A DNA stretch of 64,000 nt from Galbula dea (taxonomy: Eukaryota; Chordata; Aves; Piciformes; Galbulidae), in assembly GCA_013399015.1 (NCBI GenBank), contig VWZX01004911.1, positions 1,242,340-1,306,339 of the forward strand. The letters run 5' to 3'. Of this stretch, positions 44,171-57,277 are shown in pieces. Position 1 is the first letter of the stretch. Each line of letters opens with the position of its first letter. The notes beneath the pieces are model-generated. The model was not told where the DNA came from, did not search any database, and worked only from the letters and a program-made list of their open reading frames with translations. Made by a program: the position numbers and the translations under genes.

Positions 44171-46136
44171 CATCATCTCCTCTGTGTCTGATGCACCTCT
44201 CTCCCAGCCAACACAGCCAGTCCTTCAGGAGAACTTCAGTTGCTCTTTTCAGGGAGCTTCTAGAGACCTAGAGGAATTTCTTGCTTCTCCAGCCCTTTCT
44301 CAGCATACCACAGAGCCATGCCCCACCTTTCCCTGACTGCTTTGGGTTCCACTCCCTTTGGTGAAGGGTGCTTCCCACACATGCAAAGATCTCCAGATGA
44401 TGAACTGGGAGGCTATGACCTTCCCCATTCCAATTATTTTGATCCTGATCATTTGAGATGATATTCTCCCACAGACCACATGGGCTTCAGAACTGAGAGG
44501 GATGAGATCTTACCAAATCCAGACTTTTGGGGGGCTAGCTTCTGCTAAATCTATCAGCACTGTCATAAGAACTATCATTGATATATTAGTTTTTTCCAGA
44601 CATTTTTAGTATTTAACTGACTGCAGCAGGACTAAAAACCAAAAAACCAAGCTAAGGTTTAAAGTATCAGCATTTTTTTGCAGGTGTTTTTGTGTTTTGT
44701 TGGGGTTTTTTCCCCATACCCAAACCTTCAGGGGCAGAAAGATGCATTTGCCAGTTCATGAAGACACACATAAGTAGAGGTTCAAGAAGTTGTATCAGAT
44801 CCTCAGAATTTTTCTTACACCTAGGACTGTATTTCATCAATAAATCTGCTCTCTAGCCAGCACACACACAACTAAAATTGGCCCAGCAGCTGACAGCCTG
44901 GGGACTGAGCTGGGGACTGTCAGAGCTGGCAGGGTTTGCTAATTGAGTTTAGAGAAAGACATCCTTCTTCTGATCTGGGAGAGCCTGACACATGTTCTGG
45001 GGTCAGGCAGAACAGGACCTCCCCCAGACACTTCCCAAAAGGTCTCTTTTGAAGCAGCAAGACAGATTTTGGAGGCAGGTAGCCAAAAGCTTGGGTGGTT
45101 CAGGCTGTGTTCTTTGCTTTTTCACAGTCAATAGGCAATGGTACATGACAACAAAATATTGGATCTGGCCTGCAGCACCCTATAGCCTTTTCCTTTCATG
45201 TGCCAGCACTGAGAAAGAAACTTCCCCAAGTTGTGTAAATCACTGCTGGTCAAACCAGAACTTCACTGTAGCATGAAATGCAAAGTGACACCTGAGATAC
45301 AACTAATGGAGCTATCATGGTCCTAAAAGTAACTCTCAGGGCACCTTAAAGGGATTTGTTCCTTCATGTTTAGCCTCCCTGTCTTGGGGGGACATTTTTC
45401 ATTACTTGGCTTTTAGTTCCTATTTGGACTTGTTAATCATCAGGAGCTGAGACTTGCAGGCATGTGAGAGTGTGCTTGGAGAGAGCTTGGACAGTGCATC
45501 ATCTGAGGTGAGGCTAATGCTGAGCTCATTATGACCTTCACTATCCTGCAGATAAAAATACTCTGCAGGAGGGTTTAGGGATCTGTTCTTGGTAGAAGAG
45601 TTCAGCTCAGGCAAGATATCAGGAGTGCTGAAGCAGGCACTGAAGGGTTGTAAGATCCAGGTGAAGACAAGAGAGGTGTAAATCCAGGGCAAGGTCAGCC
45701 TCTGCCTTGGAACCTGGTCTAGAACTCAACCCCAAACCTGTCTCAGCTCTGCAGGCTGCCTCAGCCAGACCAACACAGAGGATGGAGAACAGCCACAGAC
45801 CCACATCATGTTCCAAACTGGTCCAGGAATGGTGGATGTGGCTTGGCTAGCTCACAGCCCATCTTTAAGATGCCAGAAACCCCTTCATAAGGAGAAGCAC
45901 CTGATGGTGGAAATGGAAGTGGAAACATCATTACCTTTTCAGAGTAATGAGCTGGGCCCCACCCTGCAGCTAATTAAAACTGTGCAAGTCTTCTTTCAGC
46001 AATCAACCTAAATCTTAGCTGCAAGCATAGCAAATATCTTTTTTTCAGTGTGTGTGGCTTTGCTTTTATCTTAGAAGGGAAGAGAGGAGGAGATAGTGTT
46101 TGCCTCCATGGCAGGAGGAGCTGTTTTGAGCTTATT
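44171..46136. other. unique non-coding stretch
   Basis: No gene is recognised. A T-rich/GTTTT patch lies at 44690-44715. Confidence 0.4.
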
Positions 46137-46506
46137 ACAGAATCCCAGTAGGGTTGGGGTTGGAAGGGACCTCTGGGGATCATCTAGTCCAACCCCCCTG
46201 CTCCAGCAGGGTCACCCACAGCAGCTTGCCCAGGGTCACTTCCAGCTGCCTTGGGAATCTCTCCACAGAAGGAGACTCCACAGCCTCTCTGGGCAGCCTG
46301 GGCCAGGGCTCTGCACCTTACAGGAGAGAAGTTTCTCCTCATGTTTGGGTGGATCTTCCCCCTTTGCCCCTTGCCTTATCACTCAGCAGAGTCTGGCCCC
46401 AGCCTCTTGCCCCCAGCCTTGAGCTCTTGCTCAGCACTGAGCAGCTCCCCTCTGGGGCTGCTCTTCTCCAGGCTAAGAGCCCCAGGGCTCTCAGCCTTTC
46501 CTCATC
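46137..46506 (-). mobile_element. CR1 LINE 3' fragment, well-preserved family
   Basis: Minus-strand copy of about 370 bp. The plus strand shows ACAGAATCCCAGTAGGG, GGAAGGGACCTCTGGGGATC, AACCCCCCTGCTCCAGCAGG, GGAGACTCCACAGCCTCTCT and GAGCAGCTCCCCTCTGGGGC. It is colinear and near-identical with the copy at 28388, apart from an internal deletion of about 30 bp around 46370. Confidence 0.96.
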
Positions 46507-48112
46507 AGTGCAGTTGATGCAGTTCCTATAGGAGCAAACACAATCCTGCTCTTATTTAAGGACAGTCACCAAACATGGAGATATTTCAGGACTTTGGGGT
46601 CTTAACCTGATCTACAATGGGCAGATCCTTTCAGAATAATAATCAGAAAGACAGAAAAAATAGGTAACTCATCTCTCTTGAGCTTTAAAAGTAGGTTGGT
46701 TCAAATTTTAGGTGCTTTGTATCTTGCTTCATCTCTGCTGCCTGCTCTCCCCCAGCTGAGTGAGATCCCCTTCCCAGTGCTTCTAAATGGATGGAAGACT
46801 CCTCCTGAGGCACATGTGAGGTGAAGATGTGTAAGAAAAACCTCAGTTTAGTATTCTAATAACAATTAGGCATCTGGATTTCTTAGACAGCTTTGCAATA
46901 GCAGACATGAAGCACAAAGGGATCTTCCCCTTAGCTCAGGGGCATGACACACTCTGTGGACCAGGCACAGAAGAGCTGCTCTGGTCTTCCTTACTCTCAG
47001 CAAATTATGGTTTTCTTCCTCAAAGGCTCTTAATTTTGTATAAATAATCAAATAAGGAGTTGTGGAAAAAAATCTCCTCCCTGAGATAGCTGCAATGCTG
47101 GCAGCTGCTGTGTGTGCTAGGAGGGAAAGGAGAAAGAGACCTTTTTCTGCTAGGCTTTTTGGGGGAAAAAGAAGGAAATAAAGGTCTGTTCAGAAGGCTG
47201 AGCAGAGAAATGTGTGCACACAAATCCTCCAGCCTCTGCCTGTATTCACCAGGGGTTCAAATTCAACTCCAAACAGTGCAAGCATGATCTGTGCAGATTA
47301 GAAGTGGAGCTTAGGTTGCAATTAAGCCAAGGGAAGTCAAGAGCCTAGATAACAATTATCAGTTTTTTCCTATTTGGAAGAACCAACTGGAAATAAAAAC
47401 ACAAAGAAGTATACTCTCTATGTGCATGTGCACCAATAAATGAGCATGAAACTCTGCCTTCCTTGATGGACAAATGGAGATGCTATGAAATATTTGCCAT
47501 AAGTTTATTACAGCAACCCTCTCTTGGCTGGATGCTGGTTCCCAATCAACTCCAGTTTGGGATTTTGCAGCCAAACTTTGGGGTGTTTTTTAATCACCAG
47601 GGCACTTCATTTTTGGTAAATCCAGCCCTAATTTTTGTCTATCCCCTGCTGAGCTTTACTCTGAAAAAAAAAAAAAAGTAGTTAATTTGGTGGAGATCCC
47701 TTCAACACCAGCCCTGCTCTGTGCCCCCCCCAGCCTGCCTTGTACAGCTCACACCAACAGCAGCTGCACCCCAGCCTGTGAGGAAATGTCAGGGTTTTGC
47801 TTGGAGAGTTCTCATGTGCTTCTGAAAAGTGTGGAGCAGGATGCAGCCCACAGGAAAAGAGAGATACAGCAGGGGGAAAAAAATGGTGTTTGTTACTGGG
47901 GAGAAGGAAGCAAATGATGAGAGGTGATTTAGAGATGCTGCCTGTAAAAGGTATGATCCAGGCATTCAGAAATGGGCTGCTCCTAGGCTGTTAGGAGTTG
48001 AAGGTCATGCCACATGTCATTGGAAAGGTAATTTTCTCTGGATTTTGAAGTAGGATCTCAGATTTGACCTATAGCCTCTGTGTCAAGAACATCTGGGCAT
48101 CCTTCACACAGC
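46507..48112. other. unique non-coding stretch
   Basis: No gene is recognised. A poly-A run lies at 47664-47678. Confidence 0.4.
47664..47678. repeat. poly-A tract
   Basis: Uninterrupted A run of about 14-15 bases. No retrocopy body was recognised upstream. Confidence 0.85.
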
Positions 48113-48156
48113 TATTCCTCTTCCTCTTTCCCTTTTCCCTTTGTTCCCCATGCTAG

Positions 48157-48261
48157 AAGGCAGACCCTGGCTTTGAAGGAAGAGAAGAAGCACTGAATTT
48201 TGGTTTTAGCATTGCCATGGACTTGTCTGTGACCCTGGACAAGTCATTTCATGCCTTTTAG
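48157..48261 (+). CDS. weak candidate exon after a strong splice acceptor
   Basis: A long C/T tract (48113-48153) ends in TAG at 48154-48156, a strong 3' splice-site shape. The following frame reads KADPGFEGREEALNFGFS and stops at TAG near 48259-48261, giving only about 34 residues. No good donor or downstream polyadenylation signal was found. Chance is the likeliest explanation. Confidence 0.08.
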   Translation, partial: KADPGFEGREEALNFGFSIAMDLSVTLDKSFHAF

Positions 48262-50309
48262 TGCCCCCTTGTCAGGAAGATGGATTTGGTCTGGAAATGC
48301 CTAGATAGCTCATGTTGAGGTCTCAGTACTTGATTAATTAATGCTCCTGAGTTATTTTGTGATCCTCAGATGAAATAAGTTACTCACAATGAATCCTGAA
48401 GTGCTTCCATGGGTTTAACAGGTTTGGGAATGAGACTTGTTTCCCATAAATCAAATTTTTTCCCTATCAGTAGGAACTGAAGTGTGATCCCACAGGGTGC
48501 AAACTGGTGTGAATGGTTTGAAATACTTTTATTGGGTGCTTTTCACCACCTTGGGAAGCAGAATCCCAACACCCTTCTCTTCAAACTTCTCTTGTTGAGC
48601 TCAGATAGAGATACAGATGTTGAGTGCCCCTGGGAGACATCCTTTTCTCAGGTCATGCATCCAAAACCAAGATTCTCTTTGAAAAACATAGATCCCTCTG
48701 GGTTTCATTTTCCCCTCAGCTTTATACTAGGAAAAGTGAGATTCACCTGTACAGACTGAAGGGGGAAGAGAAAGCAGAAAAGCTTCCAGACAGTTCCTGC
48801 AGACACTTTTCCTCAATCTTTGAAGACATCCTCTCCATGTAAGTCACAATTCCTGCCTCTGAGTGAAAATCCATCTCTTCAGCAGCCTTGGGTTCCTGGT
48901 TTCCAATCAAATCTTCAGAAACTAGAGGCCAGAGCTGCTCCATGGCTTGAATTAAATCCTTTGCTTTCAGCAAAAGCTCCCTTCACACCACCAGCAATGC
49001 TGCAGTGTAAAGAGAACAAACCTCCCTAAAATCAATCTTTTCCCAAGAGGAACAAGAGTGTTTTGTGAGGAGGGAGCTCACCCTGCTGCTCCTGGGCAGG
49101 GAGCTCAGACCTCAGCTCATCACTGCTTCATTTCTGCTTCAGCATCAGCCTTGTCAGGGTCCTGTCTGAAGCAGCACAAGCCTGGAGAAGAGCTGAAGCT
49201 CCTTCAGGGATGCTTTTCTGTCCAGCCCCATGGTCCTCCCTCTGCTCCTCTCCTCAGCTGCTGCCCCTTCAATCCTTGGGGCTCTTTATCTTCTCCTCAC
49301 GAATGGAGCTGAGCTAATCAGCTAGATGGCCAGGGTGTGTGTCAGAAAACACATCAAGGGATTAAAATCCCCTTTCCCTCCTTCAGGAAAGCTGTTCCCT
49401 GCAGGGGGGATGGGGTTGGTGCTTCTGGCTGCCCCACAGTGCAGGAGGGGGGTGGGGTGGTGATCCTCAGGGGCAGAGCAGCTGTTGGCAGGCACAGGTT
49501 TGGGGTTCCCATCAAGTTCTCAGTTCAACATCCTGTCTAAGGTGAACTTAAAAACAAAAGTCATCTTGCAAATGGTTCCCCCAGCAGGTTGAGACATGCT
49601 GTTGAGGATAATGTTCACTCCCTGCAGTCTCAGAGAGACAGGGAGAAAGCAGCTTATTTCCATATCTTAATTAAAATTTCCATTAATCCCATCTGAGGCC
49701 TCAGAACTTCAAAAACTTGGACAAGAAAAAAAAAAACCACCAAACCCAACACTTATTTCTGATAAATATTTTAGACTAATTGTTCTGAGGGAGCAGACAT
49801 CTCTTGCTGTTGAATATCAACTAGCCATGGCTCTTGCATACTATTTAAAGGCAAGCCACCAGGGTTTGGTTTGTTTGTCCTCTGAAAAGGACTGAACATC
49901 TTAAATGCCAGAGATAGGAGGCAGAGAGAGCAGATGCACTGGGCTGAGTGGTGCAGCTATAGCTCCTGTAGGATTGCATGGAAAGGTGGTTCTGCAGTTT
50001 GGAGGCTGCTTTTGGGTCTTGCAGGCACCTTCCTTCTGCAGGCTCAGAGCCCTGGTGCTTCCTGAGCTGCTGGGTAAAGGAGGTGCTAGGTCAGGACAAC
50101 ATCTCTTCATGATGCTCTGAGCTATGGCCTTATTCTGTGAGACAGGATGGTGTTTGTCTAAAAACTGGAGGAGAATCAGGGACTTGGAAACAAAACAGTT
50201 TGCTCAGCCAGAATATGAACCTAGAGGAGCTGCCTTTTGAAGGAAGACCTGAGATCTGTGATGTGCACCAAGATGGAGATGCTTCCTCAGTGGAGGAGTA
50301 GAGCATTCA
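48262..50309. other. unique non-coding stretch
   Basis: No gene or transposon is recognised. G-rich words cluster at 49403-49470 (listed separately), and 49660-49790 is AT-rich with an A run. Confidence 0.4.
49403..49472 (+). other. G-rich patch with two-tetrad quadruplex potential
   Basis: GGGGGGATGGGGTTGG is followed about 25 bp later by GGAGGGGGGTGGGGTGG and then GGGG. Runs of two or more Gs are closely spaced, but four runs of three Gs with short loops are not present. Only a weak quadruplex is plausible. Confidence 0.3.
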
Positions 50310-50486
50310 AAGAAAAAAGAGGGGTTAGGCATTGGCCCAGGCTGCCCAGGGCCCTGGTAGAGTCACCATCCCTGGAGGGGTTTAAAAAACATCTAGGGTG
50401 GTAGTTAGGGACATGGTGGTGATAGGTTGGTGGTTGGACTTGAGGATCTTAAGAGGTGTCTTCCACCTTTAATGTTTCTAGGATTC
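50310..50486 (+). mobile_element. CR1 LINE 3' fragment
   Basis: Sense copy with GCATTGGCCCAGGCTGCCCA, GTCACCATCCCTGGAGGGG, GACATGGTGGTGATAGGTTG, GGTTGGACTTGAGGATCTTA and a TTTCTAGGATTC end. The 5' limit is approximate. Confidence 0.93.
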
Positions 50487-52843
50487 AGGATGGGACCTGG
50501 CATTGCCTTCTTCTTCTGCCCCATTCCAGGAGCCAGGGGTTCCTGGTTTTCCTTACATTCAAAGCCTCCATGTGGGATATCAGAGCCACTACTCCCTTGG
50601 ACTTTTGTCAGGAACCCAGATGAGATCAAGACTTTTCCCTCTGTGGAAGGAGACAGGGTTTCTCCTCCTTTTAAAGCAAGACCACAAGCAATATTCAACT
50701 ACTTTCTGCCTTAATTCCACCCAGTCTTTCCATCTTCCCAGAGCTCCTGAAGGATTTCCAGCAGTGACCCCAAGCCTTCCTAAAGAAACAGAAGAAAAAG
50801 CACAGTTCATGACAGCTTCAGCCACTGGCCTGGCCACAGGAGATGGCTAAGAAGGAGCAGCAAGGTTTAGACTAGGTAAAAGCAGAAAACAAGCAACCAA
50901 CCAAAGAAAAACCCAAACCAAAACAAAGCACACACAAAAAGCTTTTCCTTTGCCATTTAAAATCTTCCTGCTGCCCCATGCCCAGGCTGACTGCCTGAGT
51001 TGGAGAGGCTGGAGCATCCCTGTTGATGCTTTTCAGCAAAATCTTCACATTTTGAATGTTTGGGGTTTTTTTAAATTATTATTCAGTGCAGCCAAGCAAA
51101 GAATTGAAAACATTGGTTGGGGGTTGCCTGACAGTAGGATTCTGCAGCAGCCAAGCTTCAGCCAGGTCTATAATTAGAGCCTAATGGGCCAAAGGACCCA
51201 TTCACCCACCTCCAAGGCTGCCCAGTCTGTATGTGCTTCAGGGCTGCTTCTCCTGAGAGCTGAGCCTGCAGCTGGACTGTCTCCTTGAAGCATGGCTTTG
51301 GGATCTTCAGGGTTGGGTGGTTTTCAGTTCACATCCTTGCCAGGGGGTGAGAACAGAAACAATAGGTTAACCCCTGCAGCACATTGGAATTGTGCATTTA
51401 ATTATCTAAACACTCTGCTTTAACAAAGACAACCCAAGAACAATGCTTGGTTTACCTATTAGCAACATTTTCCATGCAGCTCATGACTGTAACTACCCCA
51501 AGTCCAGCAGCCCTGGAGTCATGGAAGTGCCACAAAGTGTCTTTTTGCAAGGATTTGTAGTTCCCCTCTCAAACTCTACAGAGGCAACTGGAAAGCTGGG
51601 AGTGAGGAGGAGACTCAGGGTCACTGCTCCTTCACCCCTGCCCCCCCCCCACCAGGCACCATGGCAAATTGTCCTTTCTGTGACAACCAGAGGAACCTTC
51701 CTGATGCATCCAAAGAAAAGGAGCCAAACCATGCCAGTAATACACAGAGAATTTTAGGGTTAAAACACTGGTTTTGATGAGGCAGGCAGACACAAGTGAG
51801 GAGAGCAGAGGGTTTGGAAGCAGAGACAGTAACAGCCTGGGGACAATTGTTAACAGTCTCAACTGTCCCCTTCACACAATGCTGAGATCACCAGAGCCCA
51901 AAGTTCATCTCTTACATCCCCACCACTTCCACCTCTGCTCACTTGCCTTGCTGCCCAAAAATGAGACACTGGTTTGGGATAAGAAAATGTTGCTTTAGGC
52001 TTTGTGGAGTGCAGATGGGTTTGGGGCTTCCATGAAAGTGAGAATCAGTTGCATTGGGTTTGGGCTTTTTCCCACATGCAAGTCATCCTTGTAGGCAGCT
52101 TAACAAGATAATTTCATCATCTTTTAAACACTACTAATTTAATCCCTGGAAATAAGGATTTATTGCTGTGTGAATGCATGCAGGTGTAAACAGAATATGT
52201 CCAGATTTCTGTTAGGCACCTGGGTGTATATGGAGATGCACAGAGAGGGTTCTCCATCCAAGGTGCTGTTTTGCACAGGATTAAACATGTTCAGTGGCTT
52301 TTCAGATCCATAGGTGAGAAAAGAAGCAAGTAACTGAGCTGAAGCTAAGACTTGCAGTAGGAGGGATGGGGTGGAAGACAGCACAGGTGACTCAGGTCTT
52401 CTGCTAGGGCAAGAGTGGGAATTTGTGTGCAACCTCCTCTATGATATGGCTGTCAGTGCATGGACATGTGAAAGGGAAGAGCTCCTCTCCAGCCTTGCAC
52501 TTATGGTGTAAGCAGCAGGGAAGGAGAAGAGCAGCCATAATTAAAGGGTGATGTTGAGCCCTGGTGCCCTGGAGGTAACATCCTCACAATGAACTGAACA
52601 TTGAGAATGGCAAACTGCAAGGGACATAGTGACAGATAGAGGTGGTGATAGGGGTGATGGATGGATCACCTCTGAGTGACAGAAAATTGGACACAGATCA
52701 TGAGGAAGGCAGGAGAGAGAGCACTGGGGAGGAAGGGGAGGAAACAACCATTCCTAAAATGAGCTGAATATCTGCCTGGTTGCTAGGGAAGAGGGACTCC
52801 TGGTAAGTCATTTCAATTTGTACCTATATTTATAACAGTAGGA
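50487..52843. other. unique non-coding stretch
   Basis: No gene is recognised. A-rich CAAACCAAA-type simple sequence lies at 50880-50940, and a poly-C run at 51640-51651. Confidence 0.4.
51640..51651. repeat. poly-C tract
   Basis: Run of about 11-12 C. Simple repeat. Confidence 0.8.
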
Positions 52844-53080
52844 AGATACACTTTCTAATCTGTGTAATAAAGAACCTCATCAGCAACTTCTCAAAGAAAC
52901 TTGTTATTACAGAGAATGACACTCTAATTGCCTCAGACATTTAGCTTGTCTAGTGAGTGAAGTAACCTGATAAGCTATTGAGCTATTAAGTGATGTAGAA
53001 ACAATTAATGTAGTTAGATAAGAAAGTAATAACCTACCTAGGTAAACTAAGTCGTATGTGTCAAACTAGTCACTATTAAT
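52844..53080. promoter_or_regulatory. AT-rich block with GATA and homeodomain cores
   Basis: Contains CTGATAAGCTATTGAGC, TTAGATAAGAAAG (two GATAAG sites), ACAATTAATG, GTAATAAC and ACTATTAATTC in about 235 bp with no transposon. Looks like a conserved regulatory element. Inferred only. Confidence 0.33.
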
Positions 53081-55317
53081 TCAGGTCCAGAAGAGCATAG
53101 TAAGATCCAGTAAACTTCCCACAATTGAGGAGGTTATATTTTGGCCAAGGAAAACCAGTTTTCCAAAGATTATTTACCAAAAAAGGAAGATAAATGCAGA
53201 ATTCCCTACCAGGCTCTTTGCTTCATGAGTATTTTCCATACCTTTAAAACCAACAACTGAGTAACAGTGCTGCAGAGGTGGCTAGATTGTAGGCACTGAC
53301 TTCTTGAGTCTGGGAAAAAGAGAGAAGGGTGAGGAGAACACACCTTGAATTTCCACACCTGGATGTGTAGAGGACTCAAACAGCTGGGTGTGCAGTTGCT
53401 GGTGCCAGCTCTTGCATGCCCAGCAGTGAAGAACAACACAGACACAACCTTTAATATCTCCATATCCTTTTAGGCTACCAGCAGAGCAGGCTTGCATGGC
53501 ATGGAGAGGTTGGGCTGTTAGCTACTCCTGACAGCTGAGGTATGGACAAGGTGACAGATGGGGAAGGGTCACAGTGCCTTGTGGAGATACAAGCACAAAA
53601 TGTGTGAGGACCCAGTTCCAGTTCCAGTTCATTTTGTCCCTGTCTGATGTAGCTTTGGGTGTGATTATCTGGAAAGTGGCAGAGCAGAGGAAAGGAGAAT
53701 GGGTGAGAAATTATCACCCTGTCTGTCTCACTGCTGCTGCAGGTTTCCTCTCCTGATATATTGTCTCTCTAGTTGGGGAGTGCAGAGGGAGGTTAATGAA
53801 TCTTAAAGCCTTTCTAAGTGGCACAGTGTAGCTCCAAGCAAGCCAGGCTATGTGGGGAAGCCAGCACAAGCCCCAGCTCTGCATTGCTCTGCTAATGTGG
53901 TGCTCAACAGGAGCTATTTAGCCCTACCTGGACACTGCAGGGTGACCAGCTCAGGGCTGGCTGCACTGCCTCCAGGGCTATTCTCTACATCCCCCTCACC
54001 ACCTTTTGGGGGGCTTTCCTTCCATCTCCTCAAGTTCTTGGAAAGAGATGTTTTCAGCTATGAAATGACAATCTGATCTAGGTCATGCTGCAGGGGTTTG
54101 TTCTTAGCTGTGTCTCCAGCCTGCAGTTCTGTGTTTGTCTGTGTGTGTGAATATATAGATGCATATTATAAACATATATGTGTGCATATATCTACACACA
54201 CATATATATATGTATATAAACACACATACACACACTGCTGCAGTATTTAGTGACCCTAGGCCAGGCTTTAAGACAGAAACCAGGAATATGTTGAGACTTT
54301 CTCCCAAGATCCATGGCTCACCATGGAAAGGCTGTTGTTATGCCCACATCTTCTTTGTCCAAGCTTTTACGTCTCAAGGCAGTGTGTCAGAGGTGGGGGG
54401 AACACCTTCAGGTCTTGATGGGACAGTTGGCATTAGTACAACCTGCTATGGTTAGGTGTCAAACTTGCTTAAAGCTCTTCAAAAACACCTTGGAGTGGTT
54501 ATTTTCAGCCTTGGAAACTCACAGTCCTTTGGAAACCTTGGCCTAAAACTGAGTGGGAAATGGCAAACTCTTGTTGGAAGCTTTATTGTGTGTTACATTG
54601 TGAATGATCTCATGACAGAAGATGATCCAGGGGGGAAAAAAATGACATTAGCATCCCTAAAAGTCTTCCTGCCAGCCCATTTCATGAGGTGTAACCAGAT
54701 GTTTTGTCTGGCATTTCTTCTGTGAAGGACCACAGCAGTTCCTTATGGACCACAGGGCAGCAGTAAAAGACTGGCAGTCTGTGTTAAAGCCAGCAACATC
54801 AAACCATCAACAGGGAATGTTTTAGTGCCTCAGCTCTCTCTCAGACATGGTACAGGAGCTGAAATTTTGTTTCTGATCTTCTTTAAACAAGAACAGCTCA
54901 GAGCCATCTGAACTGATTTGCTTAATGTGCTGTTCAGCATTCAGGCTGGAAATTGAATTGTTAGCCTCTCTGTCTTTGCATTTGAATGTTTTGATTCCAG
55001 TATTACCAGCAAAGCAACCTTCCCTAACTGAATTGTTCTCAGAAGTGATGTTGCTGCCTTGCACTCCCACTCCATTGATGGCACTGTGGCTACTGACAAG
55101 AAGGTGCTTGTTAGAGGGAGCAGGTTGAGGCTGGAGAAGAGGAGAGAGATTGACAAATCAGAAATAGCTCCTTTTTTTTTAGCTATGTGCTTTGTTTCAG
55201 AAGTTGTTGGGTTTTCTTTTCCCCTAACAATTTCCAGTTGCTTTCTTCCTGCAGTTCTGGCAGAGATGAGCTTGAGTTGCTTTACATATTTTGCCTTTGA
55301 AGCCATTCAGGAACTAA
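53081..55317. other. unique non-coding stretch
   Basis: No gene is recognised. The compound TG/TA repeat at 54134 is listed separately. A splice-acceptor-like CTTTCTTCCTGCAG ends near 55256 but leads straight towards a CR1 copy. Confidence 0.4.
54134..54236. repeat. compound (TG)n/(TA)n/(CA)n microsatellite
   Basis: About 100 bp of alternating purine-pyrimidine steps: TGTGTGTG, ATATAT, ACACACAC and TATATATAT blocks. The TG block at the left and the CA block at the right give partial dyad symmetry. Z-DNA-prone and likely polymorphic. Confidence 0.9.
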
Positions 55318-55475
55318 TCATGGAATGTCCTGAGTTGGAAGGAACACATGAGGATCATTGAGTTTAACTCCTGTCTTTGCACAGGACAACCCCAAAAATC
55401 ACACCATGTGTCTAAAAGCATCAACCAGATGTTTCCTGAATTCTGTCAAACTTGAATTCTGTCTTCTGAAGTCAT
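55318..55475 (-). mobile_element. CR1 LINE 3' fragment, second subfamily
   Basis: The plus strand reads TCATGGAATGTCCTGAGTTG, GAGGATCATTGAGTTTAACT and GCACAGGACAACCCCAAAAA. It is a minus-strand copy of the same subfamily as 44018. The 5' boundary is approximate. Confidence 0.9.
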
Positions 55476-55881
55476 ACAAGGACCAGACCTCCCTCTGGAG
55501 CTTTGCAGACCACTTGAATAGCAGCAAGCTCCTCAGAGTGCCAGACACATGTCCCTATCTGCTCCACCTCCAACAGGTAACCCAGTTACATCACTGAGCT
55601 TTGTGCTACCACAGCTAAAGCTGCTGAGGACCCAGCTTGGATGTGTCTGCACCCTTGCATACAGAGTAGAAATGTCCACTGTGAAGCCTTCTTACAGCTG
55701 AGCATCAATCCCCTGAGGCTCATGTGTTTGCACAGTCTTTGTGCATGGTGCTGGGAGAGGACCCAGCTCACCCCACACCTCACAGTGCAGATTGTCCACA
55801 CTGCTGGAAACCAGCATCTTCTGGAGTGGGTGAGCTTCTCCCAGGCTATTTCTGGGTCCATATGGAGCCACCATAGCTCTG

Positions 55882-55914
55882 AGATATATATATATGTGTG
55901 TGTGTATATATATT
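55882..55914. repeat. (TA)n(TG)n(TA)n microsatellite
   Basis: ATATATATAT, GTGTGTGTGT and ATATATAT in succession. Simple repeat. Confidence 0.92.
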
Positions 55915-56662
55915 ACTGTTTTCAGTACATTGGACCTGAAATAACAGAGGAACATGAAGCAGCTTGACAGCCTTGGACTTCTGGAGAGCAGTTAAAGGCA
56001 TGAGTTGTGTGGGCAGTCTGAGGCTGGAGGACCTTCTGGGGCTGGTTTTCTAGTGCTGCTGTGGGGAGAAGGGTTTCAAAGTGTGCCTGTGGTGCAAACA
56101 CTAACAAACAGCTGGTGCCTGGGTCTCACTGAGTTGGAGCTTGGTAGCAAACCACCATGAGTGCAGCAGAGACCATCATAGATGAGAGCCTTGGGGTGGA
56201 GAAGGAAGCAAAGTGACAGGATAACCATCCTCATCAGGAGCTGAGAAGCAAAATCTTCTCAGCAAACAGCATGGAAGACTGAGCATAGGATTTTGGATTT
56301 AACAGAAGTGAATTTGTCACTACAAGATCTCATCAAAGTTTCTGAGAAATGGAAAGGCAAATGTCCACTCTGGGATCCTTTGCACATGAGTAACTGCTGT
56401 CACCTAGGTGCTTCTCAGACCTTTCCAGAGTTTGATGTTTCCTCTGTAGACAGTTGCCAGGGGAGGTTTTGCTTACACTGTGATTTTCCATTTGCTGCTA
56501 GATTTCAGGCAGATGAGGGCAAACTGTTCTTTCTGCAGCTCAGGAGATAATTTTGCAGTCAGTGTGAACACTGCAAAGCTTCTAATTTTTTCCTCTAATA
56601 ACAGTTTGGTAAATCCAAGTTGTCTGTTCTGTTAGTTGGTAAAAACACCTAGGAACCATGCA

Positions 56663-56676
56663 AAAAAAAAAAAAAG
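56663..56676. repeat. poly-A tract
   Basis: Uninterrupted A run of about 13 bases. Confidence 0.85.
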
Positions 56677-57277
56677 CCCCAGACATAGAGGGGGGCTCTG
56701 AGCTGGCTGTGTCTCAGATTAGATATTCTCAGTGTCTAGGTATTGACCATTTTTTATCTTGGCTGCATTAAAAGAGAAGTGGCAAAGATGACTACAGAGG
56801 GAAGAAACTAAAGATGTTTTCTAAGTACTTTTGCTTACAGAAATTCTTTTGCTGGATTTTCCAGCATGGTAAAACAGTGATCAGCAAGATAAATTCAGAA
56901 ATGTAAGGAAGTCAAAGGAGGAATAAAACAAATGAGAAGGAGAAGATTTGTGCTTTATAGGGTAGAAATTAGAGAGACAGGATTGCATTTCTTGCCTTTC
57001 CAGTCTTGTCCATTTTAAGCCAACAACCCTGATGGCAAGACAGCAAGTAGGAGGTAAGGACTTTCCCAGTGAGTGATCTTTCATTCCTTTTGGTTTACTT
57101 CAAATTACTTGAAAATTTACTTAAATTTTGAGCCCTTCACCCAGATGGGGAGATCCACAGGAAGCAATAGACAATAAACTTTCCTCCTCCACTTCTGTCT
57201 TGGATACAGACAGGCACAGGCAAGCGCAGGTTAGCAAAACCACACTTCCTTTTGTTCTCTTTGTTCCCTTTGTTCAG

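Larger units (their letters stand above)
55476..57277. other. unique non-coding stretch
   Basis: No gene is recognised. The TA/TG repeat at 55882 and a poly-A run near 56663 are simple sequence. Confidence 0.4.
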
